This document shows, one piece after another, positions 17,267-27,398 of a stretch of 64,000 nt of DNA. Every line of letters starts with the position of its first letter. The first letter of the stretch is position 1. Under the pieces are notes generated by a model. That model had not been told where the DNA came from, did not search any database, and saw nothing but the letters and a program-made list of their open reading frames with translations. The DNA comes from Dyella sp. C9. Its GTDB lineage: Bacteria; Pseudomonadota; Gammaproteobacteria; Xanthomonadales; Rhodanobacteraceae. The DNA is taken from positions 62,001 to 126,000 of the forward strand of contig NZ_QIRF01000003.1 in NCBI RefSeq assembly GCF_003332825.1, in the 5' to 3' direction. Both the position numbers and the translations under genes were made by a program.

Positions 17267-18919
17267 TCACAAGCCCTGCATGCTCTCGGGGCGCCGGTAG
17301 TCGGCTCCCGGCTTCCACTGCGGATAGCTGTCTTCCATCGACAGGCGGCTGCCGACCATGAACAGCGCACGGATATCCTCCACCGTGCCGCTCAGGTCCC
17401 AATGCGGGTCGAACACGTCGCTGGCCGGCGTCGTGTCGCCCGCGCTGGGCGCGGCATCCGGCTGGGTGGCCGCCGACCGTGCATACAGCACCGGCACGCC
17501 GGCGCGGGCAAAGCTGAGCTGGTCGGAACGGAAGAAGAAGCCCTTCTCGGGCATCAGGTCCGGCATCACCGCGCGTCGCTGCGCGCGCGCGGCATCGGCG
17601 AGGTAGTCGTCGAGCTGGGATTGGCCAAAGCCGATCACCGACAGTGTGCTGGCGGGGCCATCCACCGGCAGCATGTCCAGGTTGATGTCCGCCACGGTCC
17701 TCGCCAGCGGGACCAGCGGATGGGCCACATAGTAGCGCGAGCCGATCAGTCCTGATTCGTCGAGGGTGGTGGCAATGAACAGCACCGTGCGGTGCGGCTT
17801 GGGCGCGCGGTGCGCGAAGGCTTCGGCGATCTCCAGCAGCCCGGCGACGCCGGTCGCATTGTCCACCGAACCGTGTTGTGCATCGCTGGGCGCGGCGAGA
17901 TGGTCCCAGTGCGCCGAGTAGACGATCGCCTCGTCGGCATGTCCTTTGCCGTCCAGGCGCGCCACCACGTTGTGCGATTCGCCATGGGCAATGCGGCTGT
18001 CGAAGGCCACGCTCAGCGTGGCGTCGAGCGGCACGGCGGTGAAGCCGCGCTGGGCGGCTCTCTGTTTCAGTGCGTCAAAATCAACGCCGGCATTGGCGAA
18101 CAGCTGGCGCGCGGCCTCGGTGGTCAGCCAGCCGGCCACGGGCAGCCGTGGCGTGCCTTCCTCGCCCTTGGGCAGGTCCATGCGGGTGCCGCTCCAATTG
18201 CGCTCCACCACGCGCCACGGATACCCCGCCGCGTCGGTGTCGTGCACGATGAAGGCTGCGGCGGCACCGGCGCGGGCGGCCTGTTCGAACTTGTAGTTCC
18301 AGCGCCCGAAATAGGTGTACTCCCGGCCACGGAACAACTTGGGATCCTGGGTGCCCCAGCCCGGGTCGTTGACCAGGATGATCAAGGTCTTTCCCCGGAC
18401 GTCGGTGCCGGCGTAGTCGTCCCAGTGCTCGCCAGGCGCGTCGATGCCGTAGCCCACGAACACCAGCGACGAGGCGTTCAGCGCAGCGTGCGCTTGCTCA
18501 TCGAGCGTGCCCACTACCATGTCCTTGCCGAAGGCGAACGCCGAGGTCCCGTGTTTGCCGTCCACGCTCAGCTGCACCTGGCTCGGGTGCAGCACGGTGG
18601 CCGCGACGTAGGGCACGGCCTGCAGCCACTCGCCCTGGTTGCCGGGTTGCAGGCCGATGCGCTTGAACTGCTCGATCAGGTAGTCGGTGGTGCGTCGCTC
18701 CGCCTCTCCGCCGGGCGTGCGGCCGAGCAGTGCGCTGGAGGAGAGCACCTTCATGTGCTGGGCCACGTCGTCGGCCACGATGCCGGGGGAGAACGCGTGG
18801 TAGCCGAACAACGCACCGGTGTCTGCGTCGCGATCGTTGCCGCCATTTGTCTGGTGATGCTGGCAGGCGCATAGCGCCAGGGTCAGCAGAGCCAGGAACC
18901 ACCGGTGACGCATGTTCAT
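17267..18919 (-). CDS. M28-family peptidase, exported lipoprotein
   Basis: A 550-residue dizinc aminopeptidase-like enzyme. The N terminus MNMRHRWFLALLTLALCACQ ends in a possible lipobox (LCAC). A PA insertion domain occupies about 130-290. The M28 core has YSAHWDHLA, GSVDNATGVAGL, ATTLDESGLIGS and ADINLDMLPV for zinc binding, with a C-terminal PHWDLSGT His. An ATG two codons later (18913) has better spacing from a GGA and is possible. It lies downstream of a TonB receptor on the same strand but a hairpin separates them. It likely degrades peptides in the periplasm. Confidence 0.9.
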   Translation of the reverse strand: MNMRHRWFLALLTLALCACQHHQTNGGNDRDADTGALFGYHAFSPGIVADDVAQHMKVLSSSALLGRTPGGEAERRTTDYLIEQFKRIGLQPGNQGEWLQAVPYVAATVLHPSQVQLSVDGKHGTSAFAFGKDMVVGTLDEQAHAALNASSLVFVGYGIDAPGEHWDDYAGTDVRGKTLIILVNDPGWGTQDPKLFRGREYTYFGRWNYKFEQAARAGAAAAFIVHDTDAAGYPWRVVERNWSGTRMDLPKGEEGTPRLPVAGWLTTEAARQLFANAGVDFDALKQRAAQRGFTAVPLDATLSVAFDSRIAHGESHNVVARLDGKGHADEAIVYSAHWDHLAAPSDAQHGSVDNATGVAGLLEIAEAFAHRAPKPHRTVLFIATTLDESGLIGSRYYVAHPLVPLARTVADINLDMLPVDGPASTLSVIGFGQSQLDDYLADAARAQRRAVMPDLMPEKGFFFRSDQLSFARAGVPVLYARSAATQPDAAPSAGDTTPASDVFDPHWDLSGTVEDIRALFMVGSRLSMEDSYPQWKPGADYRRPESMQGL

Positions 18920-18967
18920 TCCAACGGAAAGCAGGGCTGCCAATGTACAGCTTCCAACGCACGGGGA

Positions 18968-18999
18968 AACATGCCGGGCGACACTGGGCCCGGCATGTT
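18968..18999 (-). terminator. terminator of the TonB receptor gene
   Basis: AACATGCCGGGC and GCCCGGCATGTT form a perfect 12-base-pair stem with an eight-base loop, 26 bases beyond the receptor stop. On the minus strand it is followed by TCCCC rather than a T run, so termination may be partial and let some transcription reach the M28 peptidase. Confidence 0.6.
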
Positions 19000-19025
19000 G
19001 TGTGGCGCAAGAAACTGCTTGTTCG

Positions 19026-21614
19026 TCAGAACTTGTAGTCGACGCCCAACGTCACGAAGCGGCCGCGGGGGTCGGCCTGGCTGATGTCGAAGTAAGGCGT
19101 CGACGGGTCCCACGGCGGGCGGCGGTTCTGCAGGTTCTGCACGGCAAGCGTGATGGTGGTATGCGCAAGTCCGGTGTAAGCGATGGAGAGGTCGTAGGTG
19201 CTCCAGTTCTTCACCCATTCCGGATACGCGGGCGTGAACAGGTTGGCGGGATTCTGCTTGTAGCCGCCCACGTAATACCAGGTGAGCGTGCTGGAGAAAT
19301 CGCCCTGGGTCCAGTTGAGTCCGGTGACCGCGCGCCATTTCGGCAGCGAGCCGAAGATGTTGGTGCCTGCACCGTTGACGGGCGCATCGCCCGCCACCAG
19401 TGGCTGGCTGTACTTGAGCAGCCGGGTGATCGAGCTGTTCAGTGCGAACTCGCCGTAGCCCTGCGTGTGCAGCGCCTGGTGGAAGTCGATGTCGACGCCG
19501 TCGGTAGTGAGGCTCTGCTGGTTCTTGTACTGGTTGTAGATGGTGACGATGCGTCCCTGTGCATCGCGTTGCACGCGCGGATCCTTACGGTCCACCAGTG
19601 CCGTGTCGTTGTCCGGTCCGATGATGCCGTCCTGCACGATGTGGTAGTAGTCCATGCCGACGCTGGTGTCGGCGGTGGGTGAAACCACGAAGCCCGCGTT
19701 GTAGTTGGTCGAGCGCTCGGGCCTCAGGTTTGGGTTGGCCGTAAAGACGTCCGTGTAGCCGCGGCGCTGGCCCGGCGTGATCGGGTCGTAGGGATCGATC
19801 ACCGTGCTATAGCTGATGGCGGTGCTGTTGGTGATCTCCGGCAGCGAAGGGGCACGGAACCCGCGCGAGAACGACCCGCGCAGCAGCAGCCAGTCCAGTG
19901 GCTGGTAGCGCAGGCTGAACTTGGGTGCGAACGCATTGCCGAAGTCGCTGTAGTGGTCGAGGCGGCCCGCGACATTGGCTTCCAGCGTACTGAGCAACGG
20001 AACGTTGAACTCCGCATATGCCGCGTTGACGTCGCGCGAGCCCTGGATGATGTCGATGGCCGGTCGCAGCTCGGTGCCGGACAGCACGGCTTGCGAGGTA
20101 CGCGAATCCATCGCTTCGTGGCGGAACTGGTAGCCGGTGGCGAAGCCAACGCTGCCCGCCGGCAGGTCGAACAGCTGCGTGCTAGCCGTGGCATCCACCG
20201 TGGTCAGGCGCGACACCGCCGGCCGGATGGTGGACAGGCGCAGGGCATCGGTCGCGTCCGCCGGATTGTCATTGCTGGCCAGGTCATAGGCTCCGCTGGC
20301 CAGCAGCGACTGGAACGCGTATCGGTTGCCGAAGTTGGTGACGTATTCCTTGAGGCTACTCTCGGAATGCTGCGCGGATACGTCCCAGTCCCAGGCGCCG
20401 GTGTGCCCTTTCACGCCGGCGAGGAAGCGGGTGAAGATGGTGCGGTCGCGCTTGTTGCGCTGGCCGACATCCCACAGGTTGGTGTTAACCGGAGTCGGCA
20501 CGTCGTAGGGATTGGCGGGATTGCCCACCGGCAGCGTGGTGTCGATGTTCACCAGGTGCTGCTGGGTGTTGTCCCAGGCGCGCAGGCCGCTGCCGATGGC
20601 CAGCGGTGCGCTGAACACGAACGCCGCGTGGCTGCGGCTGTACATGGCCTCGCCGTAGCCGGTGATGTCGTCGGTGAGCTTCAGCGTGCCGCGCAGCACG
20701 GCGTGATAGCGCTCCACGCCGGGCATCACCGAGTCGTACTGGGCCGGGTTGTAGGCCCAGACCTCGCCGGTCTTGCCCGGGGTGATGGCGCCGTAGGGGA
20801 CCTTCTGCACCGGCCCCACCGCATTGGCGAAGCCTTGCGTGGGATCGTTGTTGTAATAGTTGGTCGGCACCCAGTTGAGCTGGCCGCCGGGCTTGTCACG
20901 GAAGTCGTTGCTGCGCAACCAGCTCACGTCGCTGGCGGTGAGCTGGTTGCTGCGCGTGCCGTCGAGTGCGAAGAACACGTTGTAGCCGTCCTTCTTCAGG
21001 TCGCCATGGCCCAGCAGCAGGTGGAAATTGTTCTGCGTCTGCCCGGTGCCTTCGGTGCTGCCGCCGAAGCTCGCGCCCGCCTCGGCTCCCTGGTAGTTCT
21101 GGCGCAGGATGATGTTGACCACGCCGGCGATGGCATCGGAACCGTAGACGGCGGAGGCGCCGTCCTTCAGCACTTCGATGCGTTCTACGGCGGCGAGCGG
21201 CAGGGAGTTGAGGTCGACGAAGGTGTCCTGCAGCTCGTAGGCGGTGGCGTAGTTGGCCACGCGCTTGCCGTCGACCAGGATCAGCGTGTTCTTTTGGCCT
21301 AGGCCTCGCAGCGACATGCCGGCGGTGCCGGCGGAGAAGCTGCCGGTGAGCTGCTCGTTGACGCTGTTGCCGGTGTTGGCCGAGATCGAGCGGAGGAAGT
21401 CGGGGAGGGTGGTCTTGCCGCTGACCCGGATCTGGTCGGCGGTAATCACCTGCACCGGGCTAGGGCCTTCCACATCGGTGGTCTTGATGTTGGAGCCGGT
21501 CACGGTGACGGCTTCCAACTGGGTGGGCTTCTGGTTGCCGTTTTCCTCGGCGTGAAGCGACGGTAGAGCCAGCGCGGCGGCGATGGCGAGCGGGAGCAGG
21601 CTTGGCTTGGACAT
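19026..21614 (-). CDS. TonB-dependent outer-membrane receptor
   Basis: An 862-residue outer-membrane channel driven by TonB. The signal peptide MSKPSLLPLAIAAALALPSLHA is followed by a TonB-box-like region (QLEAVTVTGS, about 36-45), a plug domain with TTLPDFLRSI, SLRGLGQKNTLILVDGKRVA and VERIEVLKDGASAVYGSDAI, and a beta-barrel ending in aromatic Phe (LGVDYKF). It belongs to the large Xanthomonadales receptor group that often takes up peptides or carbohydrates, not the siderophore branch. No Fur-like box was seen upstream. The downstream M28 peptidase fits a peptide-scavenging role, which is inference. Confidence 0.92.
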   Translation of the reverse strand: MSKPSLLPLAIAAALALPSLHAEENGNQKPTQLEAVTVTGSNIKTTDVEGPSPVQVITADQIRVSGKTTLPDFLRSISANTGNSVNEQLTGSFSAGTAGMSLRGLGQKNTLILVDGKRVANYATAYELQDTFVDLNSLPLAAVERIEVLKDGASAVYGSDAIAGVVNIILRQNYQGAEAGASFGGSTEGTGQTQNNFHLLLGHGDLKKDGYNVFFALDGTRSNQLTASDVSWLRSNDFRDKPGGQLNWVPTNYYNNDPTQGFANAVGPVQKVPYGAITPGKTGEVWAYNPAQYDSVMPGVERYHAVLRGTLKLTDDITGYGEAMYSRSHAAFVFSAPLAIGSGLRAWDNTQQHLVNIDTTLPVGNPANPYDVPTPVNTNLWDVGQRNKRDRTIFTRFLAGVKGHTGAWDWDVSAQHSESSLKEYVTNFGNRYAFQSLLASGAYDLASNDNPADATDALRLSTIRPAVSRLTTVDATASTQLFDLPAGSVGFATGYQFRHEAMDSRTSQAVLSGTELRPAIDIIQGSRDVNAAYAEFNVPLLSTLEANVAGRLDHYSDFGNAFAPKFSLRYQPLDWLLLRGSFSRGFRAPSLPEITNSTAISYSTVIDPYDPITPGQRRGYTDVFTANPNLRPERSTNYNAGFVVSPTADTSVGMDYYHIVQDGIIGPDNDTALVDRKDPRVQRDAQGRIVTIYNQYKNQQSLTTDGVDIDFHQALHTQGYGEFALNSSITRLLKYSQPLVAGDAPVNGAGTNIFGSLPKWRAVTGLNWTQGDFSSTLTWYYVGGYKQNPANLFTPAYPEWVKNWSTYDLSIAYTGLAHTTITLAVQNLQNRRPPWDPSTPYFDISQADPRGRFVTLGVDYKF

Positions 21615-22301
21615 GAAGCGACAAAATCCTTTTGCGCGCACGCGCCCCGGCTACGGGCCAGGTGCGGGTGAGCAGGGTGGGGACAGCGGGGGAGCTGCCG
21701 GGTATTACGCCGTGGGGACGGCGTCAGGAGCGGAGCGTGGGGTCGCTCAGGGTTGCAACGTCAGGCGTGGCAACACATTCGGTGCAGGCGACAGCATGCC
21801 GCGTGCTGCGGCGTGGTACTGGAACGAGCCTGGAAAACGAGGCGTGACATGGCGACATCCGTGATGGGGCTGGGCCCCTTGCGTGGCGGCCGGAGCGGCC
21901 GCGTCAGGGTTTCTGCGACGAGTGGGCGATCAACAGCCGCAACACATCGCCGTGCGGCGGTGTGCGGTGTCGATGGCGCTGCAGAAACGCTGGGTATTCA
22001 CGGTGCGAAGAGTCCTTGCTGCCTGGATGGTTTCGCCGTTTGGCGGTATGGACGTCCATTTGTCCATCAAGTTCTCGCGATGTCAACCGATTTCTCGCTC
22101 GTGCGTGGGTCGCCCGCCCGGCCGGCACCCGCGATGGCCCCAGGAGCGGCCAATCTGCTGCGTTGCGTCATTCCTGGGTAGGCATGTGGCGAATTGTCGC
22201 AGCTTCGTGTCCTTCGAGCCGGCGCAAGTTAAGCGCAAGCGTGGCGGTACCGGCCCCGGCCGGTTACGCTTGGACGGTTCGCCCCCCGGAAATGCTCCGA
22301 A
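21615..22301. other. 687-base gap between TonB receptor and rhomboid gene
   Basis: The two flanking genes diverge, so both promoters should lie here. Short open frames exist on both strands but none has a convincing start, ribosome-binding site or recognisable motif. Small GC palindromes are present (for example near 21888-21902), without a clear operator. I see no RNA gene. Confidence 0.5.
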
Positions 22302-22955
22302 ATGCCGTTCGACCTACCTGCAGTCACGCGCAACCTGCTGATCGCCAATGTGGTGGTGTTCCTGCTGCAGCAGTTCATGGGGGACACCCTGCTGATGTAC
22401 TTCGCGCTATGGCCCTGGGGTCCCGACCAGGTGGCCCAGACCGCGGCGGGGAGCCTCGTCTCGATCGGATTCCGGCCATGGCAGGTGGTGACCTACGCGT
22501 TCATGCACGGGAGCACGCTGCACCTGTTCTCCAACATGCTCGCCCTGTTCATGTTCGGCGGCCAGATCGAGCGCATCTTCGGGCCGCGCAATTTCACCCT
22601 GTACTACTTCGTGTGCCTGGTGATGGCGGCACTGGCGCAGCTGGTGGTGGTGAAGTGGTTCACCGGCGGTTTCTACCCGACGCTGGGCGCCTCGGGCGCG
22701 GTGTTCGGCATCCTGCTGGCCTTCGGCATGCTGTTCCCGCACGAGAAGATGATGCTGATCTTCCTGCCCATCCCGATTTCCGCCTGGCTGTTCGTGACGC
22801 TCTACGGCCTGGCCGAGCTTTACATGGGCGTGACCGGCACCCAGTCGGGCATCGCTCATTTCGCGCATCTGGGCGGCATGCTCGGTGGCTTCATCCTCAT
22901 CCAGTACTGGCGCGGCAAGTTGCCGATCAAGCCACAGCGCCAGCTGTGGCGCTGA
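22302..22955 (+). CDS. rhomboid intramembrane serine protease
   Basis: A 217-residue polytopic protease that cuts substrates within the inner membrane. The catalytic Ser131 lies in GASGAVFG and His189 in AHFAHLGGMLGG; the HGSTLHLFSNMLAL segment carries the conserved His and Asn that support the oxyanion. Six helices match the basic bacterial core without extra domains. The amino-acid permease gene follows 28 bases later on the same strand. Confidence 0.93.
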   Translation: MPFDLPAVTRNLLIANVVVFLLQQFMGDTLLMYFALWPWGPDQVAQTAAGSLVSIGFRPWQVVTYAFMHGSTLHLFSNMLALFMFGGQIERIFGPRNFTLYYFVCLVMAALAQLVVVKWFTGGFYPTLGASGAVFGILLAFGMLFPHEKMMLIFLPIPISAWLFVTLYGLAELYMGVTGTQSGIAHFAHLGGMLGGFILIQYWRGKLPIKPQRQLWR

Positions 22956-22983
22956 GTACCCGTTTCATCCCCTCGGCAGTCCC

Positions 22984-24357
22984 ATGACGCAACATCTCCA
23001 GCGCAGGCTCACGCCGCGCCATATCACCTTCATGGCGCTGGGCATGGCCATCGGTGCCGGCCTGTTCCTCGGCTCGGCCGATGCGATCAAGCTGGCCGGC
23101 CCCTCGGTGCTGTTCGCCTACCTGTTTGGCGGCGTGATGATCTTCGTCATCATGCGCGCGCTGGGCGAGATGACCGTGCGCGACCCGGTGGCCGGGTCGT
23201 TCAGCGTGTACGCGCAGCGCTACCTGGGGCCGTTCGCCGGCTATGTCACTGGCTGGAATTACTGGCTGCTGATGGTGGGCGTGGGCATGGCCGAGGCTAC
23301 CGCGGTGGGCGCGTACATGCACGAGTGGTTTCCCGACTGGCCACGCTGGATCTGGGTGCTGGGCAGCGTGCTGATGATCGGCGGGCTGAACCTGCTCACC
23401 GTGAAGATCTACGGCGAGATGGAATTCTGGTTCACGCTGGTGAAGGTGGTGACCGTGCTGGCGATGATCGCCGGCGGCCTGGCCATCATCTTCCTGGGCT
23501 GGGGCAACGGCGGGCAGCCGACCGGGCTCTCCAACCTGTGGTCGCATGGTGGCTGGTTCCCGCATGGCCTGATGGGCATGGTGCTGGCCTTGCCGGTGGT
23601 GGTGTTCTCGTTCGGCGGCGTGGAAACGGTGGGTATCGCGGCAGGCGAGGCGGCGCAGCCGGAACGCACCATTCCGCGCGCGGTGAACTCGGTGTTGTGG
23701 CGCATCCTGATCTTCTACGTGGGCGCGCTGTTCGTGATCATGGCGATCTACCCGTGGACCGGGCTCGGCGAGCACGGCAGTCCGTTCGTCACCACCTTTG
23801 CCCGGCTGGGCATTCCGCAGGCCGCGGGCGTGATCAATTTCGTGGTGATCACCGCGGCACTCTCGGGGTTCAACAGCACCACCTTCAGCGGCAGCCGCAT
23901 GCTCTACAGCCTGGCCGGCAAGGGCCAGGCGCCCGCCGGGCTGGCACAGGTGAACCGGCACGGCGTGCCTATGCGCGCGATCCTGCTCACGCTGTCGGTG
24001 CTGCTGCTGGCGGTGCTGCTCAACTACCTGCTACCGGCCAAGGTGTTCGGCATCATGATGTCGATCCTGTCGTTCAACACCGTCTGGACCTGGAGCATGG
24101 TGTTGCTGGCGCACTACAGCTTCCGCCGCCGGCTGCGCCAGCGGGGCGAGGCGCCGACGGGTTTTCGCCTGCGCTGGTGGCCGCTCAGCGGCGTGGTCTG
24201 CCTGGCCTTCCTGGGTTTCGTGGTGGTGATGCTGGGTGTGAGCCCGGATACGCGCGTGGCGCTTTACGTGGGCGCGGCGTGGATGGCCCTGCTCAGCATC
24301 GCCTACAAGCTGTTTGGCGTGCATCGGCGCATCGTGGCGCTGGCCGAGCCGGCTTGA
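22984..24357 (+). CDS. amino-acid permease, APC superfamily (AAT type)
   Basis: A 457-residue inner-membrane transporter with about 12 helices. The N terminus RRLTPRHITFMALGMAIGAG carries the GxGLF-like helix-1 break (AIGAGLFLGS), and ALGEMTVRDPVAGSFSVYA, GWNYWLLMV and FSFGGVETVGIAAGEA are signatures of the AnsP/CycA/ProY-like group for neutral amino acids. The substrate cannot be assigned. It is probably co-transcribed with the rhomboid gene. Confidence 0.92.
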   Translation: MTQHLQRRLTPRHITFMALGMAIGAGLFLGSADAIKLAGPSVLFAYLFGGVMIFVIMRALGEMTVRDPVAGSFSVYAQRYLGPFAGYVTGWNYWLLMVGVGMAEATAVGAYMHEWFPDWPRWIWVLGSVLMIGGLNLLTVKIYGEMEFWFTLVKVVTVLAMIAGGLAIIFLGWGNGGQPTGLSNLWSHGGWFPHGLMGMVLALPVVVFSFGGVETVGIAAGEAAQPERTIPRAVNSVLWRILIFYVGALFVIMAIYPWTGLGEHGSPFVTTFARLGIPQAAGVINFVVITAALSGFNSTTFSGSRMLYSLAGKGQAPAGLAQVNRHGVPMRAILLTLSVLLLAVLLNYLLPAKVFGIMMSILSFNTVWTWSMVLLAHYSFRRRLRQRGEAPTGFRLRWWPLSGVVCLAFLGFVVVMLGVSPDTRVALYVGAAWMALLSIAYKLFGVHRRIVALAEPA

Positions 24358-24366
24358 TCCGCGAAA

Positions 24367-24397
24367 CTGTAGGAGCGCACCCTGTGCGCTCCTACAG
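24367..24397. repeat. GTAG-type REP-like hairpin between convergent genes
   Basis: CTGTAGGAGCGCA and TGCGCTCCTACAG form a perfect 13-base-pair stem around CCCTG. The left arm and loop repeat the sequence at 24-42 almost base for base, marking it as a dispersed repeat. It lies between the ends of the permease and rapA genes and could also act as a bidirectional transcription end, though no T run follows. Confidence 0.7.
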
Positions 24398-24408
24398 TAG
24401 GGCCTTGC

Positions 24409-27249
24409 TTAGCGCAGCGCGAGGAAGTCCGGGCTGACCACGAAGCGCACGGCGTCCAGGCGCAGGCGCGATTCCGGCAGTGCCTTGAGCACGGCGGTGC
24501 GCTCATCGGCAACGGCGGCGATTTCCTTCTCGCTGATGGCCGGGTTCACCGCGCGCAAGGCCAGCAGGCGCGAGAGTTCGGCGTCCAGCGCCTCGGTAGC
24601 CTGCGCTAGTGCATCGGTGATGCTGGCCTGGGCGCGTTCGCCGGCGACGGCTTCGGCCTTCTCCAGCATCGGCGGCACCAGCTTGCCGAGGAATTTGCGG
24701 TAACGCGCGACTTCGATGTTGCGGTCGGCCGCTTTGCGCAACGCGATGTCGCTGGGGCGGAAATCCGCGCGTTCAGCCAGTCGCGTGTCGATGGTGACCA
24801 CGATCGGCTGCGTCGGCAGGAAGCGCTCGGCGTCGAGCTGGCGGTCGGCCACGCACTCAAGCAGGAACACCGCCTGCAGCAGGGCGCTGCGCGGCGGCAG
24901 GGCGTCATCGACCAGGAAGGCCGCATTGCCCTGTTCGCCGGACAGGGCCAGGTCAAGCGCGCCGAGCACGATCGGGTGGTCCAGGCGCAGCAGCGGGAGG
25001 TCTTCGCGGGCCAGGGCCACTTCGCGTGCGAAGGTGGCGGCTACTGGGCCCTCGGAGAAACCGGGCAGGGCATCGGTGGACAGGTACTGTGGATCGAGCA
25101 GCAACACCTTGCCGCCCAGTTCCTCGGCGTGGATGCCGAAGCGCTCCAGCATGCCCTGGATGAAGGCGTCGCGGCCGGGGTCGTTGTCTTCGCGGGTAAA
25201 GGCCTGCTGCAGCTCGTCGGCGTGCAGGTCGCGGCTGGCGGCCAGTTCCAGCAGGTGGTCGCGGCCGTCGCGGATCAGTGCGGCCATGTCCTCGTGCGCG
25301 CCGCGCGTTTCCGCCAGCAGCACGTCCAGCTCCTGGTCGCGGTTGTCATCGCCGCGCGCGTGTTCGCCGGCCAGGCGGGCGAGCGATTCGCCGAAGCGGC
25401 GCAGCAGTTCGCGCCCGTCGGCGGGGCTGGAGCGGAATGCGTCCACGCCCTCGTCGTACCAGCGGGCCAGCACGTGCTGCGCGCTGTCGGCCACGGCGAG
25501 GATGTGGATGCTGATGTCGTGCTTCTGGCCAATGCGGTCGAGGCGGCCGATGCGCTGTTCGAGCAGGTCCGGATCGAGCGGCAGGTCCCACAGCAGCAGG
25601 CGGTGAGCGAACTGGAAGTTGCGGCCTTCGGAGCCGATCTCCGAGCACAGCAGCAGGCGGGCGCCATCGGGCTGGGCGAAGTAGGCGGCGTTGCGGTCAC
25701 GCTGCACGATGCCCAGGCCTTCGTGGAAGCGGGCGATGCCGACACCGCTGCGCGTGCGGAGCGCCTCTTCCAGCGCCAATACCTTGGCCTGGCTGCGGCA
25801 GATCAGCAGGAACTTGTCCTGTGGGTGCTCCTCGAGCAGCTTGACCAGCGCATCGAGGCGCGGGTCGTTGGCGTAGTCGACCTCGATGGCCGGCGGCGGT
25901 TGCTGGATGTCCGCGTGGAATTCAGCCAGCAGCGCCTGGCGGCCGTCATCGCTGAGCGCGTCGGCGTCCAGCACGTGCCACACCGGCACGCGCGTGGGAA
26001 AGCCGCCGATGCTGGCGCGGCGATTGCGGAACATGGCGCGGCCGGTGCCGTGGCGGTCGATCAGCGCGGCGAGGATCTCGCGCACGTGGTCAGGCTTGGT
26101 GGTATCCGCCAGGCGCTCCTGGAGCGCGCCGTCGCCGGCAAAGGCCTCGCGCAGGGCGACCCGCTGCGCGTCGTCCAGCGCGCCGCCGCCAAGCAGCTGG
26201 TCGGCGATGCGCGAGAGGTTGTAGAAGGCGTCGGCCTCGGACAGATAGGTGTCCAGGTCGTGGTAGCGCTGCGGATCGAGCAGGCGCAGGCGGGCGAAAT
26301 GGCCGCTGCGGCCCAACTGCTCGGGCGTGGCGGTGAGCAGGATCACGCCAGGCGTGGCTTCGGCCAACTGCTCGACCAGGGTGTAGCGGGGGCTGGCGGC
26401 CTCCGGCGTCCAGGCCAGGTGATGCGCCTCGTCCACCACCAGCAGGTCCCAGCGGGCGTCCAGCAGTTGCTGGGCACGCTTGGGTGACTGCTCGAGGAAG
26501 CCGAAGTCGGCGATCACCAGCTGTTCGTCCTCGAACGGGTTACGCCCGTCGCCGGACTGCTCCAGCGCCTCGCAGCGCTCCTCGTCGTAGATGGCGAAGC
26601 TGAGGTTGAAGCGGCGCAGCAGCTCCACGAACCACTGGTAGACCAGCGTGTCGGGCAACAGCACCAGCACGCGCTCGGCGCGGCCGGTGGCGAGCTGGCG
26701 GGCGATGATCATGCCCGCCTCGATGGTCTTGCCCAGGCCCACCTCGTCGGCCAGCAGCACGCGGGGCGGCCGGCGCGAGGACGCGATGCCGGCCACGCGC
26801 AGCTGGTGCGGTACCAGGCCGATGCGCGAGGCACCCAGGCCCCAGGCCGGCGAGCGGCGTGCATCGGCGCGGCGACGCAGGCCTTCCACGCGCAATTCGA
26901 ACTGTGCCACCGGGTCGGTGCGGCCACCCACGAGGCGGTCATCGGCCTGGCTCACGCTTTGCTCGTCGTCCAGCTGGCCTTCTTCCAGCTCGCGGCCCTC
27001 GCCGCGGTAAACCAGCAGGTCGTCGCGCACCTCGACCCGCTCCACCAGAAAGGCGATGCCCTTGCCGGCCACGCGCTGGCCGGGGCGGAACTCCGCCCTG
27101 ACCAGCGGCGCGGAGTCGATCGCGTAGGGGCGCAGCACCCCCGCCTTGGCGAACAGCACCTGCACGCCGCGTCCCTCGACGCGAAGTACGGTGCCGAGGC
27201 CGAGCTCAGGCTCGGCGGTGGAAATCCATCGTTGACCGGGTACGAACAT
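24409..27249 (-). CDS. rapA: RNA polymerase-associated SWI2/SNF2 ATPase RapA
   Basis: A 946-residue motor that recycles stalled RNA polymerase; E. coli RapA has 968 residues. N-terminal Tudor-like domains open with FVPGQRWIS. The helicase core has Walker A ADEVGLGKTIEAGM (about 160-175), DEAH in LLVVDEAHHLAW (about 275) and motif VI LEQRIGRLDRIGQ (about 560-575). The C-terminal RapA-specific region runs to the end. I chose the ATG at 27249; a longer frame reaches 27357 but family alignment supports MFVPGQRW as the start. Confidence 0.93.
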   Translation of the reverse strand: MFVPGQRWISTAEPELGLGTVLRVEGRGVQVLFAKAGVLRPYAIDSAPLVRAEFRPGQRVAGKGIAFLVERVEVRDDLLVYRGEGRELEEGQLDDEQSVSQADDRLVGGRTDPVAQFELRVEGLRRRADARRSPAWGLGASRIGLVPHQLRVAGIASSRRPPRVLLADEVGLGKTIEAGMIIARQLATGRAERVLVLLPDTLVYQWFVELLRRFNLSFAIYDEERCEALEQSGDGRNPFEDEQLVIADFGFLEQSPKRAQQLLDARWDLLVVDEAHHLAWTPEAASPRYTLVEQLAEATPGVILLTATPEQLGRSGHFARLRLLDPQRYHDLDTYLSEADAFYNLSRIADQLLGGGALDDAQRVALREAFAGDGALQERLADTTKPDHVREILAALIDRHGTGRAMFRNRRASIGGFPTRVPVWHVLDADALSDDGRQALLAEFHADIQQPPPAIEVDYANDPRLDALVKLLEEHPQDKFLLICRSQAKVLALEEALRTRSGVGIARFHEGLGIVQRDRNAAYFAQPDGARLLLCSEIGSEGRNFQFAHRLLLWDLPLDPDLLEQRIGRLDRIGQKHDISIHILAVADSAQHVLARWYDEGVDAFRSSPADGRELLRRFGESLARLAGEHARGDDNRDQELDVLLAETRGAHEDMAALIRDGRDHLLELAASRDLHADELQQAFTREDNDPGRDAFIQGMLERFGIHAEELGGKVLLLDPQYLSTDALPGFSEGPVAATFAREVALAREDLPLLRLDHPIVLGALDLALSGEQGNAAFLVDDALPPRSALLQAVFLLECVADRQLDAERFLPTQPIVVTIDTRLAERADFRPSDIALRKAADRNIEVARYRKFLGKLVPPMLEKAEAVAGERAQASITDALAQATEALDAELSRLLALRAVNPAISEKEIAAVADERTAVLKALPESRLRLDAVRFVVSPDFLALR

Positions 27250-27322
27250 GCGGAGGGGGCTTGCAACTGATACAGAGATCGCAATTATCCGCTGACCAGC
27301 CGGTATTGACCATGCCCGAATG

Positions 27323-27353
27323 AAAATGGGCCCGCGGAAGACCGCAGGCCCAT
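27323..27353 (-). terminator. terminator of the minus-strand pilus operon
   Basis: ATGGGCC-C-GCGG pairs with CCGC-A-GGCCCAT around AAGA, a 12-base stem with one mismatch. On the minus strand it is followed by TTTTC, about 45 bases beyond the pilE stop. Confidence 0.65.
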
Positions 27354-27398
27354 GCATGGCTTGCCCCTCGCCGGCGCGGCGGTCACTTCACGAAGGCA

